This document shows, one piece after another, positions 1 to 6,229 of a stretch of DNA of 9,623 nt. The stretch lies in assembly GCA_964569425.1 (NCBI GenBank), contig CAZMVD010000152.1:1-9623 (forward strand), in the 5' to 3' direction. How positions within the stretch are numbered: position 1 is the first letter of the stretch; every line of letters begins with the position of its first letter. The stretch comes from JACQXM01 sp964569425. GTDB lineage: Bacteria > Planctomycetota > Phycisphaerae > UBA1845. Under the pieces are notes generated by a model. The model was not told the DNA's origin. It made no database searches and saw only the letters and a list, made by a program, of their open reading frames with translations. The position numbers and the translations under genes are program-made.

Positions 1-84
1 CAAGTCCGTTTCCACTTTAATCGTCCCGCCGCATTGCAGGCGGCTGATGTGTTACTGGGAACTTACACTTGGAACGGCATCTAA
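1..84 (+). CDS. Possible 3' end of an unidentified gene, cut by the left edge
   Basis: Frame 1 is open from the first base to a TAA at 82-84 and gives 27 residues ending in LLGTYTWNGI. The composition looks protein-like, mixing charged, aromatic and small residues. The frame ends just before a hairpin (114-174) that separates it from the oppositely oriented gene ending at 189, which is the usual layout for two convergent genes. Against it, the fragment is very short, third-position GC is only about half, and frame 2 is also open to about position 112. No family can be named. Confidence 0.3.
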   Translation, partial: QVRFHFNRPAALQAADVLLGTYTWNGI

Positions 85-113
85 ATCCGCGCCGGATTGG
101 GACCGCCGTTAAA

Positions 114-174
114 GCGACCCGTCAGGCTCATCAACCTCATGAGGCCATGATCCGCCCCCGGGCCGTCGGGTCGC
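114..174. terminator. Hairpin between convergent gene ends
   Basis: GCGACCCG at 114-121 pairs perfectly with CGGGTCGC at 167-174, an 8-bp stem over a 45-nt GC-rich loop that contains further small dyads such as CCTCATGAGG. Read on the minus strand it begins 14 nt after the stop at 189 and is followed by only three Ts, so it would be a weak intrinsic terminator. Its place between two convergent reading frames supports transcript ending on both strands. Confidence 0.4.
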
Positions 175-188
175 GGCAGATAAACGCA

Positions 189-902
189 CTACAGATTGCG
201 AATACGTCGTGGCTTCCGCGTTCGCGAATGACAAAGAAGAACGCCTGAAAGCACAAACACGATACTTGCCGGCTCAGGAACAATGACAATTAGTCGTCCG
301 CCCGTCAGCTCCCCCCGCGTTGCCGCCCAGGACCCAAAGCTGGCACCTGGGGACGGATAAAACCACGCACCCGTACCTGGTGGGGCACTTGCGTTCAGGA
401 CATCCAGGACGCCGCCAGCAGACCCCACGTTGACCAGGATGCTGCCGAGGAGCGCTTCACCATCGTCCGGAAGGATAATTTGAAATGCGGGACAACCGAG
501 AGGCTCACACGGATGAAACCACGTTGGTCGTGGAAGGGATGGGGAGACCAAGTTAAACCCCATGGGGTTCACCCAAGAAAAACGATTGTCATCCGACGTG
601 CCAAGAATGCGATCATCGCCTGGATACGCTAATGTACCTAGCGTCGCGCCAAAATCGAGACCCAATACATGAAATCTGATGTCGCCATCGGGATTCCCGG
701 TATCGACCATGAAAACATCCACGTCGATGATTGTGTGGGGCGCGTAGCCGCCTGGGGGCATGGGGGGGGTTGGGCGCAGGTCGATGCGCGCGCCACCCTG
801 CGCCGGCGGCGCTGCGCCCAGGCAGACGGCACCCACGACCGCCGCCGCCAACCACCGAGTTCGTGTGACTTGCCATCCTGTGAATCTGCGTTGCGTAACC
901 AT
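189..902 (-). CDS. Secreted PEP-CTERM protein (VPEPAS anchor), function unknown
   Basis: This is a 237-residue exported protein. A basic N-terminus (residues 1-16, several Arg) precedes a hydrophobic signal segment at about 17-31, with possible cleavage near A34-Q-G. The middle has no domain I recognise and looks beta-rich, with many Gly, Pro and Asp residues. The C-terminus has the tripartite sorting signal: VPEPAS at 208-213, a short hydrophobic stretch to about 224, then a basic tail (RTRKPRR). In this family the signal is cut and anchored by an exosortase, and the proteins are linked to exopolysaccharide production and surface assembly. The ATG at 902-900 has an ideal GGAGG (909-913) six bases upstream, and a promoter lies at 957-985. 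The hydrophobic stretch is shorter than usual and contains a Cys. Export and sorting class are well supported; the biochemical role is unknown. Confidence 0.85.
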   Translation of the reverse strand: MVTQRRFTGWQVTRTRWLAAAVVGAVCLGAAPPAQGGARIDLRPTPPMPPGGYAPHTIIDVDVFMVDTGNPDGDIRFHVLGLDFGATLGTLAYPGDDRILGTSDDNRFSWVNPMGFNLVSPSLPRPTWFHPCEPLGCPAFQIILPDDGEALLGSILVNVGSAGGVLDVLNASAPPGTGAWFYPSPGASFGSWAATRGELTGGRLIVIVPEPASIVFVLSGVLLCHSRTRKPRRIRNL

Positions 903-956
903 GTTCGACCTCCAGATTTCGATCCCCCCCGGAGACCCCGATGCGTCCGATAGCCC

Positions 957-985
957 ATTCTACCCCGCGCGGAAGGGGCAATCAA
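957..985 (-). promoter_or_regulatory. Sigma70-like promoter for the VPEPAS protein gene
   Basis: On the minus strand TTGATT (985-980) and TAGAAT (962-957) are separated by exactly 17 nt, matching the -35 and -10 consensus at 4/6 and 5/6 positions. Transcription would start near 950, giving a leader of about 50 nt before the SD and ATG at 902. The GC-rich spacer contrasts with the AT-rich boxes. This supports separate expression from the upstream radical SAM gene. Confidence 0.55.
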
Positions 986-1055
986 GGAATACACCCACAG
1001 TTCAGTTCCTGTTTCTGGTCCGAACACCCGGCGCCCGGCGGGAAACAGCAACCCC

Positions 1056-2141
1056 TCACCAGGGAAACGACAACTGCCCTCCCGGGTCGGACGGAGAAGA
1101 AGGTCGAGCGGACCGAGATACAACGGCAGGCGCACACCCTTCACCCGCGCCGCCCATGGCGACCCAGGGCGCGCTGGCCTCGCGCTGCCCATCCAGCCCG
1201 AATCGCCGCCGCGAAATCTCAAACAAGTTGCGAATGCTCTCCCAATACGGCCCCTCGCCGCGCATCCGTTTGCCAAACCGCGAATCGTCCAACCGCCCGC
1301 CGCGCATATCCCGCAGACGGCTCAGCACGTGCGCCGCGCGCAGCGGCAGCACCTCGCGCAGCCGCGACACGAAAACCTCTTCCACGCTGCCCGGCAACCG
1401 CAACCCGGTGTACGACGCACACTCCGCCCCCGCCGCCGCCGCCTGCTCCAGAATGGCCGGAATATCCCGATCATTCACCGCCGGAATGATCGGCGCCACC
1501 ATCACCCCCACCGGCACCCCCGCCTCGCGCAACCGCCGCACCGCCTCGAAGCGCCGCGCCGGCGGCGGCGCAAACGGCTCGAACAGCCGCGCCATATCCG
1601 CGTCGGCAAACGGAATGCTCACAAACACCTGCGCTCCGGCGGTGCGCTGCAGTTCCGCGAGCACGTCCGCATCGCGCACCACCAGAAAGCCCTTGGTCAC
1701 CACCGTCGCCGGATTGCGAAACGCCACGCACACCTCAAGGCACTGCCGCGTCACCTCGTAGCTCGCTTCCAGCGGCTGATAGCAATCGGTCACACCCGAA
1801 AAGTTAACCGACTCGCGCTTCCACCCCCGTTTCGAAAACGCCCGCTCCAACAGCGCCGCAGCATCGGGCTTCACCAGCAGCTTGGTCTCGAAGTCCGTGC
1901 CAGCCCCCCATTCAAAATACTCATGCGTGCGCCGCGCATAGCAGTAGTTGCAGGCATGTTGACACCCGCGATAGGGATTCGCCGACCACGTGAACGGCAG
2001 GTCCGGACTGTCATTGCGCGACAGGATCGACGCGGAGCGGTCCTCGAACACCTCCAGCCGTGCCGCCGGCGGCGGTTCCAGCCACTCCGCATGCGCCGAA
2101 ACGTAAGGGTTCGGTGGATTGTCCAGCGCCCGCAGTTTCAC
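1056..2141 (-). CDS. PA0069-type radical SAM protein (COG1533, spore photoproduct lyase-like)
   Basis: The 361-residue protein carries the radical SAM cluster motif CX3CX2C (C60, C64, C67, in GCQHACNYCYAR), whose three Cys bind the [4Fe-4S] cluster that cleaves S-adenosylmethionine. Around it are family landmarks: an ARNDSPD-like block (here SRNDSPDLPF) and NPYRGC before the cluster, a DFETK block, a VNFSGVTDCYQP block, VTKG and PIIPAVND in the barrel, and near the C-terminus RGGRLDDSRFG and MRGEGPYW. The family resembles spore photoproduct lyase but its substrate is unknown. I prefer the GTG at 2141: GGGAGG (2153-2148) sits six bases upstream, and KLRALDNPPNPY then aligns with the family's N-terminal 'GRG..NPPNRF'. 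An in-frame GTG at 2228 would add 29 residues but lies upstream of the likely promoter. The last 45 or so residues, after the FGLDG segment, are a low-complexity tail without obvious family match. Confidence 0.9.
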   Translation of the reverse strand: MKLRALDNPPNPYVSAHAEWLEPPPAARLEVFEDRSASILSRNDSPDLPFTWSANPYRGCQHACNYCYARRTHEYFEWGAGTDFETKLLVKPDAAALLERAFSKRGWKRESVNFSGVTDCYQPLEASYEVTRQCLEVCVAFRNPATVVTKGFLVVRDADVLAELQRTAGAQVFVSIPFADADMARLFEPFAPPPARRFEAVRRLREAGVPVGVMVAPIIPAVNDRDIPAILEQAAAAGAECASYTGLRLPGSVEEVFVSRLREVLPLRAAHVLSRLRDMRGGRLDDSRFGKRMRGEGPYWESIRNLFEISRRRFGLDGQREASAPWVAMGGAGEGCAPAVVSRSARPSSPSDPGGQLSFPW

Positions 2142-2189
2142 CGCCAACCTCCCGGCCGTCCGTCGCTCCAACCGCGCACCGCCCCCACA

Positions 2190-2217
2190 ATAATATTCGG
2201 AATACGTTAGGATGCAA
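2190..2217 (-). promoter_or_regulatory. Likely promoter of the radical SAM gene
   Basis: The minus strand has TATTAT (2195-2190, 5/6 to the -10 consensus) 16 nt downstream of TTGCAT (2217-2212, only TTG conserved). The island is AT-rich within GC-rich DNA. A start near 2183 gives a leader of about 40 nt to the GTG at 2141 and would exclude the upstream GTG at 2228. The weak -35 keeps confidence moderate. Confidence 0.4.
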
Positions 2218-2281
2218 CACTCGCCCACCTCAGACCATCAGCCCGCGCGAAAGCACCGGTCTCAGTGGTGAACGATGACCC

Positions 2282-2518
2282 TCAATGCCCCGCGCCGTCG
2301 TTTTCCGTTCCGCGCTTCGACGACATGAGCTGATCTGCCGGCACATACGGAATGCGTTTGGGCATGCGCCGATCTTCTGCGTCAGCCCCGGAAGAACTGC
2401 ACGAACCGCCCGAACAGCCGCATCCGGACTCGCCGCGCATCGACCGCCGCAGCGACCGAACCACGTAATAGACCGCCCCACCCGCTAGACCCAACGCGAT
2501 GAAATCCTGCAGTCCCAC
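2282..2518 (-). CDS. Small Cys-rich single-pass membrane protein, FeoB-associated type
   Basis: This 78-residue protein has one membrane segment at residues 5-20 (FIALGLAGGAVYYVV), then a basic stretch (RSLRRSMR) that should lie in the cytoplasm, and a Cys-rich cluster GCGCSGGSC with C33, C35 and C40. The layout of a short helix, basic linker and CxCxnC tail is that of FeoB-associated Cys-rich membrane proteins, thought to help ferrous iron uptake, though direct function is poorly established. The tail after the cluster (about 37 residues, charged, ending in His) is longer than usual. The GTG at 2518 is chosen because GAGGAG (2533-2528) lies nine bases upstream and the family-like sequence begins there. 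A promoter is readable at 2568-2595. No feoA or feoB gene is in the window, so the iron link rests only on the fold pattern. Confidence 0.7.
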   Translation of the reverse strand: MGLQDFIALGLAGGAVYYVVRSLRRSMRGESGCGCSGGSCSSSGADAEDRRMPKRIPYVPADQLMSSKRGTENDGAGH

Positions 2519-2567
2519 AGCGTTGCACTCCTCGGGCGCCTGCGCCGGGCGCACCCTTCCTCGGTAG

Positions 2568-2595
2568 ATTCTTGATCGGCCCGCAGGAATGTCAA
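2568..2595 (-). promoter_or_regulatory. Promoter of the Cys-rich membrane protein gene
   Basis: On the minus strand a perfect TTGACA (2595-2590) is followed after 16 nt by AAGAAT (2573-2568, 4/6 to the -10 consensus). The predicted start near 2561 leaves a leader of about 43 nt before the GTG at 2518 and holds the GAGGAG site. An 11-bp inverted repeat begins seven bases upstream of the -35. Confidence 0.5.
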
Positions 2596-2602
2596 TCAAC
2601 TC

Positions 2603-2644
2603 CAGTGCCGTCCGCCGTCCGCCCTGTCGCCGTGGACGGCACTG
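2603..2644. repeat. Perfect 11-bp inverted repeat (hairpin or operator)
   Basis: CAGTGCCGTCC (2603-2613) and GGACGGCACTG (2634-2644) are exact inverted copies around a 20-nt loop. The element lies 32 nt past the stop of the phosphatase-like gene and seven bases upstream of the next gene's -35. It lacks a U-tract on either strand, so it is not a classical intrinsic terminator. It could end the first transcript, protect its 3' end, or be a protein-binding site for the second promoter. Confidence 0.45.
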
Positions 2645-2676
2645 TTCGTACCCTGGACTCAACCACGCCTTACCCG

Positions 2677-3288
2677 TCAGTCCAGGCTGCTCGGCCCCCC
2701 ATAGGTACCCTTGATAAACCGCACCGCCCCCTCATCCGGAATGATCGCCACGTACAGATCCTGATACCGCACCGGCGGACTCCCCGTCCCTCCGAGTCGC
2801 GCATACAGTTCCTGCAAGTTCCCGCTCTGGTCCCCCACCGCCGGGCCGGTATTGCCCACAAACAGCACCACGCCCCCGCTGTGCTGCGTCAATATCTCAT
2901 CGACCAGCTCGTTTGCCAGCGCCCGCGTATCCGCGATTCGCGCCGCCGAAAGCAGATTCACGTCCAACCCCAGGCGATCCGCCACCGCGTTGCAGGTTTG
3001 CCGGTTCCGAAGTAGATCCGGGCAATAGATCGCGGTGACACCATTCTGTCCCAGCACCTGTGCCAGCGCCGCCGCTCGCCGCAGCCCCTCCTCATTCAGC
3101 GGTGGATCGAGCCCCTCGTTGCGCTCCGCATGGCGCACGATGACAACCGTCGTGGTGGTCCCCGGTTGCGACTGCACCGGCGCCGTGGAAAGCGGAGTGC
3201 AGGAAGCCGCCGCCGCGGTCAATACGACCAAGACAAACCGCCCCAAAGTTCGCGCCACGGCGCCGCGATTAGAACAATAACCCTTCAT
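2677..3288 (-). CDS. Histidine phosphatase-fold lipoprotein with second catalytic His replaced by Asn
   Basis: The 203-residue protein begins with a basic N-terminus, a hydrophobic segment (about 18-28) and AAASC, a lipobox-like end with C30 as the lipidation site. The mature part is a histidine phosphatase (phosphoglycerate mutase-like) domain: VVIVRHAER at 48-56 holds the Arg and the phospho-accepting H53, LNEEG follows, and LLRNRQT at 92-98 holds the phosphate-binding R94. The family then expects a VGHS-like block with the second catalytic His. Here it reads VLFVGNTG, with Asn146 (AAT) at that place, followed by about seven extra residues before LGG. Phosphatase activity may therefore be lost or altered. 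H136 lies ten residues earlier but is not an obvious substitute. The ATG at 3288 has only a weak GCGGG upstream. A candidate promoter lies at 3349-3376. The likely location is a membrane face of the envelope; the substrate is unknown. Confidence 0.8.
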   Translation of the reverse strand: MKGYCSNRGAVARTLGRFVLVVLTAAAASCTPLSTAPVQSQPGTTTTVVIVRHAERNEGLDPPLNEEGLRRAAALAQVLGQNGVTAIYCPDLLRNRQTCNAVADRLGLDVNLLSAARIADTRALANELVDEILTQHSGGVVLFVGNTGPAVGDQSGNLQELYARLGGTGSPPVRYQDLYVAIIPDEGAVRFIKGTYGGPSSLD

Positions 3289-3796
3289 GCCCGCTAATCA
3301 TCCTTTGGCCCACGTGTAAGCGGCCCACGCCGGACCGCGTCGACGCGAATTCTAAATGCACATCGTCTATCAACAAGGGACCGAGAACCGGTCCCACCCG
3401 GCACCTGGTTCAAGTGTTTCATTTCCACCGGCCCACCCGCGGGGGGCTCATCCACACAATGCCAATGGTTGATGCCCGAAATCGCCCTGTGGTCCTTCCC
3501 CTGCCCCGCCCCTAACGGTGGCCCTCTGCCATTCTCGGACCTCAACGCAATCGCGGTACATCAACTTTCGACGTCTGGATTCCGCCCATTGGGCCGCCAA
3601 TAATCGAACGGGAAGCACAGTTTCGTAACTCGATCCATACGGCGTCGCCTGATCCGCCGGTGGGTCAAGCCGTTTCCCTGGTGCTTTGTTCTGCCATCCC
3701 GGTAGTTGGGGACGGATGAATCGGCGCCAATCCTGTGAATCGAGGTATAGCCGGTCGCATGGGCCGCTGCCAAAAGTTGTTCGAAGGAGGGAAACA
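3289..3796. other. 508-nt divergent intergenic region
   Basis: No convincing gene lies here; short open frames lack SD sites and recognisable protein. The left end holds a candidate minus-strand promoter (3349-3376) and a dyad (3377-3395). The right end holds the AAGGAGG (3784-3790) for the DUF4114 gene. I found no clear -35/-10 pair for that gene. TATAGC at 3746-3751 could be a -10 but has no matching -35. Two copies of TGAATCG (3717-3723 and 3736-3742) lie in its leader, 19 nt apart. Confidence 0.5.
3349..3395 (-). promoter_or_regulatory. Candidate promoter and upstream dyad of the phosphatase-like gene
   Basis: On the minus strand TAGAAT (3354-3349, 5/6) follows TTGTTG (3376-3371) with a 16-nt spacer. 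Immediately upstream of the -35 lies a perfect 7-bp inverted repeat, GGGACCG (3377-3383) and CGGTCCC (3389-3395), with a 5-nt centre. The position fits an activator or repressor site, but no regulator is known here. The leader would be about 55 nt. Confidence 0.35.
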
Positions 3797-4582
3797 ATGC
3801 GGAATGCTCAACGTTTCACCGGAAAAACCCTGCTGGCCATCGGTGGTACATTGATTCTGGCCGCGCCCTCCGCGGTAGCTTCGCTTACCCCCGTACACCC
3901 CCCCCACACCGGCGAACTCGGACACGTCGATATTCTCAACCAACTTTACTGCAGCATTGGCGGCGCCTTCGACGCCTCCGCCCGCCCCGGAGCGGCGTCG
4001 TGTACCAACAGCACCATCACCGCCACCCGCATTGATGACTTGTCCGGCGGCGCTCCCGGCAGCCTGTTGCACCTCGTGTTCGGGACCCCCGGCTTGCCGC
4101 ACACCGACCAGTACTGGGTGGATGGCATCGCCCAGGCCACCGCCGAAGCCAAGTTCGCGCTCTTCTCGCAGGAGTTCGGCTACGACGCCGGCTCAGGATA
4201 CACCAGCCTCTTCCACATAGCGGTCAACGGCCCTTCCGGCTTCGACGTCAGCGGCGCCGGCTCAGTTCAGTTCGACCACAACGTTCCCTGGGTCTGGGCC
4301 CGCGCCGGAACCGGCAACACCTATTACTCAGCAAACACGCTCAATCCCGACGGGCTTGACCACATGGTCACCTACCAGGTTTCCGGTTTGTCCACTACTG
4401 ACACCGTCTGGCTGTTATTCTGGGAAGACCTTCCCGGAGCGCTCGGCCAGAAGTCCGACCGCGACTTCAACGACCTGGTGGTTGAGATTCGCGCTCAGGT
4501 CGTGCCACTGCCCGGCACCGCCCTGCTCGCAATCGCCGGCGGCGGAATGTTGTCCTTCTTCCGCAGACGCCGCCGCTCCTGA
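3797..4582 (+). CDS. Secreted DUF4114 protein with VPLPG-type C-terminal anchor
   Basis: The 261-residue protein has a signal peptide (basic residues 2-10, hydrophobic 11-24, AVA|S cleavage near 28/29). Near the C-terminus the block FWEDLPG...SDRDFNDLVVEI (208-231) is the hallmark of DUF4114, an acidic, possibly Ca-binding beta domain common in exosortase cargo. It is followed directly by VPLPG (236-240), a hydrophobic stretch to about 255 and the tail RRRRRS. This is the tripartite plan of PEP-CTERM proteins, but the motif is closer to the VPLPA-CTERM type than to VPEP. Two Cys in the mid region (near residues 52 and 69) could form a disulfide. The ATG at 3797 has a perfect AAGGAGG six bases upstream; the frame is open further back to 3686 but without a good site. 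It probably acts on the cell surface or in the matrix. Confidence 0.85.
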   Translation: MRNAQRFTGKTLLAIGGTLILAAPSAVASLTPVHPPHTGELGHVDILNQLYCSIGGAFDASARPGAASCTNSTITATRIDDLSGGAPGSLLHLVFGTPGLPHTDQYWVDGIAQATAEAKFALFSQEFGYDAGSGYTSLFHIAVNGPSGFDVSGAGSVQFDHNVPWVWARAGTGNTYYSANTLNPDGLDHMVTYQVSGLSTTDTVWLLFWEDLPGALGQKSDRDFNDLVVEIRAQVVPLPGTALLAIAGGGMLSFFRRRRRS

Positions 4583-4620
4583 ACACCGACTCTTGAACCG
4601 AACAATCGCCCAACCGCGTA

Positions 4621-4641
4621 CCGCGACGGACTCCGTCGCGG
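4621..4641. terminator. Perfect hairpin between convergent genes
   Basis: CCGCGACGGA (4621-4630) and TCCGTCGCGG (4632-4641) are exact inverted copies around one base, forming an RNA stem of 8 to 9 bp with a tiny loop. Pairing resumes outside one mismatch (4618-4619 with 4643-4644). It is the only structure in the 69-nt gap between genes ending at 4582 (+) and 4652 (-). There is no U-tract, so it may be a bidirectional pause or stop element rather than a textbook terminator. Confidence 0.5.
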
Positions 4642-4651
4642 CACGATATGA

Positions 4652-5818
4652 TTACGGCCGGCTCTGAATCGACTGCAGTGCGCTGTTCTGGTTCAGGAAT
4701 CCAAACGGGTCAAACGTGTCCTGCAGATTCTGGTTCGTACCCGATTGCGAGGAGGCCCGGTTCATATACTCCACGCCGGATACGTTGTAGTTCACGCTGA
4801 TACCCGCTCGCATGTAGATATTGCGGTTGATGAAATCCAGGACTCGAGTTCCGAACGTCTCCGGCACCCACAGGATATCCCCGCCCTGCAGCGCGATATT
4901 CGGATCCTGTCCCATCGCCAGGCGGTTCATATCGAGCTTCACAAACACGTCGCGCCCGTCGGGCATGCGGCGGATCAAAGTGCCCTCCCGTGGCGCAACA
5001 TCGGTCCGAAGCCCCCCCGCCGCCGCGATCGCCTGGAGGATCGTCGGACCCGTGCCCGGCGGATAGGGTTGCGGACCCGTCCGCGTCACCAGCCCGCCTA
5101 CATACACGGCGTTTTGCTCCGCTGCGCCCACGTACACGATATCACCGTTCTGCAGCGGCGGAATGTCCAGCGATGCCTTGAGTTGTACAGGGTCCGTCAG
5201 GTTAAACGACTCCACCACCTCCGGCTGGCGGATGCGCCGCACCGTGGCCGTGCCCGACGCCAGCGACGATACCCCACCCGCCGCCACCAGCGCAAACAGC
5301 ATGTTCCGTTCCGTGCGCCGAAGCTGCACGAGTCCCGGCGCCGCCACCGCCCCAATCACCAGCACGTTGGTGGTGTCCGGAGTCACAAGCTGAACGTGCA
5401 CCACGCCCTCCGTCACCACCGCCGGGATATAGGCGGAACGTATGCGATCTTCCACGTCCTCCAGTTCCAGCCCGTTGATCCGCACCGCCCCGACGATCGG
5501 CAGGTCAACTTCGCCGTTACGATCCACCCGAACCTGCACCGGCGGAAAAAGCCCGATCTGGTCCGCACGCGTAAACGTCACCAACAACACGTCCGACGGA
5601 CCCACCTGGTATGGCCCCAGGTGCCGTTCCAGGTCAAGTTCCACCCTATCACCAGAAACCTCGGCCGGCACCCCCTGAGCCGCCACCGACTCCCGTGCTT
5701 GCAGAAACTGCTGAAGGCTCATGCGGTGATCGTTTGCGCATCCGCACACCGCCAACACCATGCCCGCCGTCAATCCCAAGGCAGGCGTATTTCCGCCAGT
5801 GTATTGCATCCATTTCAT
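4652..5818 (-). CDS. Outer-membrane polysaccharide export lipoprotein (Wza/GumB family, two SLBB domains)
   Basis: The 388-residue protein is the outer-membrane/periplasmic export channel subunit for an extracellular polysaccharide. A signal peptide ends in VCGC, with C27 as the lipidation site. The Poly_export domain follows at about 68-145 (YQVGPSDVLLVTF, then VRVDRNGEVDLPIVG). Two SLBB domains come next: about 151-230 (NVLVIGAVAAPG, ending NGDIVYVG) and about 236-318 (NAVYVGGLVTRTGPQ, TILQAIAAAGGL, ending GGDILWVP). A C-terminal segment (FGTRVLDFINRNIYM, 322-336) may be the membrane-spanning helix of Wza-like proteins; the last 40 residues are polar and rich in Asn and Gln. The ATG at 5818 has only a weak purine-rich site. 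The gene lies 411 nt downstream of a NusG-like regulator on the same strand. No polysaccharide synthesis gene follows; the next gene is convergent. Confidence 0.93.
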   Translation of the reverse strand: MKWMQYTGGNTPALGLTAGMVLAVCGCANDHRMSLQQFLQARESVAAQGVPAEVSGDRVELDLERHLGPYQVGPSDVLLVTFTRADQIGLFPPVQVRVDRNGEVDLPIVGAVRINGLELEDVEDRIRSAYIPAVVTEGVVHVQLVTPDTTNVLVIGAVAAPGLVQLRRTERNMLFALVAAGGVSSLASGTATVRRIRQPEVVESFNLTDPVQLKASLDIPPLQNGDIVYVGAAEQNAVYVGGLVTRTGPQPYPPGTGPTILQAIAAAGGLRTDVAPREGTLIRRMPDGRDVFVKLDMNRLAMGQDPNIALQGGDILWVPETFGTRVLDFINRNIYMRAGISVNYNVSGVEYMNRASSQSGTNQNLQDTFDPFGFLNQNSALQSIQSRP

Positions 5819-6229
5819 GGCCCGGCCGTCCCTGTTCGACCACGATATCCTTGCACCGCGCTAATTGAATTCAAACTCGTGCGCAGCGCAACCGCTAGGT
5901 CACAACCCAGTCATTTTCGACCAAGCAATACCTTGCCGTCCAGTGAATCTGCCGCAACCGGGAAACTCCATCGCCTTTCGACGAGCTGCCCCAATGCTCC
6001 ACGTCCAATGTTCCAAGCCGCAGCGATCACCTGTCAGGTCGTTCTATGCCCCGTGGAACATGCCCTATTCAACGCCAGGCGCAGCCCCCTTCCCTAATAC
6101 AGCCACTTTCTTCGCTCTCAGCATTGAAAACGCCGCATGAGAATATGAGACACCCGAGCGTTTCGCTTACCCGACGCGCCCGTTTCCACAGACTTCATGG
6201 CCGACTTGGGGCCCCAGCCATTCGCGCAA
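5819..6229 (-). other. 411-nt gene-free leader between the antiterminator and the exporter
   Basis: No supported gene lies here; short frames on either strand lack SD sites and recognisable protein. Because it lies between a NusG-like regulator and a polysaccharide export gene on the same strand, it probably contains the exporter's promoter and long untranslated leader. No confident -35/-10 pair could be read. It contains the repeat cluster at 5991-6061 and a perfect 10-bp palindrome TGGGGCCCCA (6207-6216) just beyond the stop of the regulator gene. No RfaH ops-like element (GGCGGTAG) is visible. Confidence 0.5.
5991..6061. repeat. Tandem and nested inverted repeats in the exporter leader
   Basis: CCAATGCTCC (5991-6000) and CCAATGTTCC (6005-6014) are direct repeats with one mismatch and a 14-bp period. 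The second overlaps ATGTTCCA (6008-6015), which is exactly inverted as TGGAACAT (6054-6061). At the centre of that pair (6034) lies a separate perfect palindrome, ACCTGTCAGGT (6029-6039). The shared centre suggests a composite operator or an imperfect long stem. Confidence 0.4.

Noticed and set aside
1021..1055. GC-rich dyad (CCGG...CCGG type) after the radical SAM stop, as a terminator
   Set aside because: Arms of only four bases and no T-rich tail; not distinguishable from the GC-rich background.
760..2210. Overlapping + strand open frames of 333, 182 and 293 codons opposite the radical SAM gene
   Set aside because: Low-complexity Arg/Pro/Ala/Ser products antisense to a conserved radical SAM protein; no SD sites or recognisable domains.
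2519..2662. Upstream extension of the Cys-rich membrane protein frame by 48 codons
   Set aside because: The extension covers an inverted repeat and a TTGACA promoter, while GTG 2518 has a GAGGAG site and the family-like N-terminus.
3294..3797. Short minus-strand open frames (83 and 78 codons) in the divergent gap
   Set aside because: No SD, no recognisable sequence, and they overlap likely promoter regions.
4745..6097. 450-codon open frame on the + strand, opposite the exporter gene
   Set aside because: Antisense shadow of a clearly coding gene with lipobox, Poly_export and SLBB domains. The product is rich in His, Arg and Pro, as expected from reading GC-rich codons on the wrong strand.
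6207..6216. Palindrome TGGGGCCCCA just after the NusG-like gene, as a terminator
   Set aside because: No loop of workable size and no T-tract; a 10-bp GC palindrome is not rare in this base composition.
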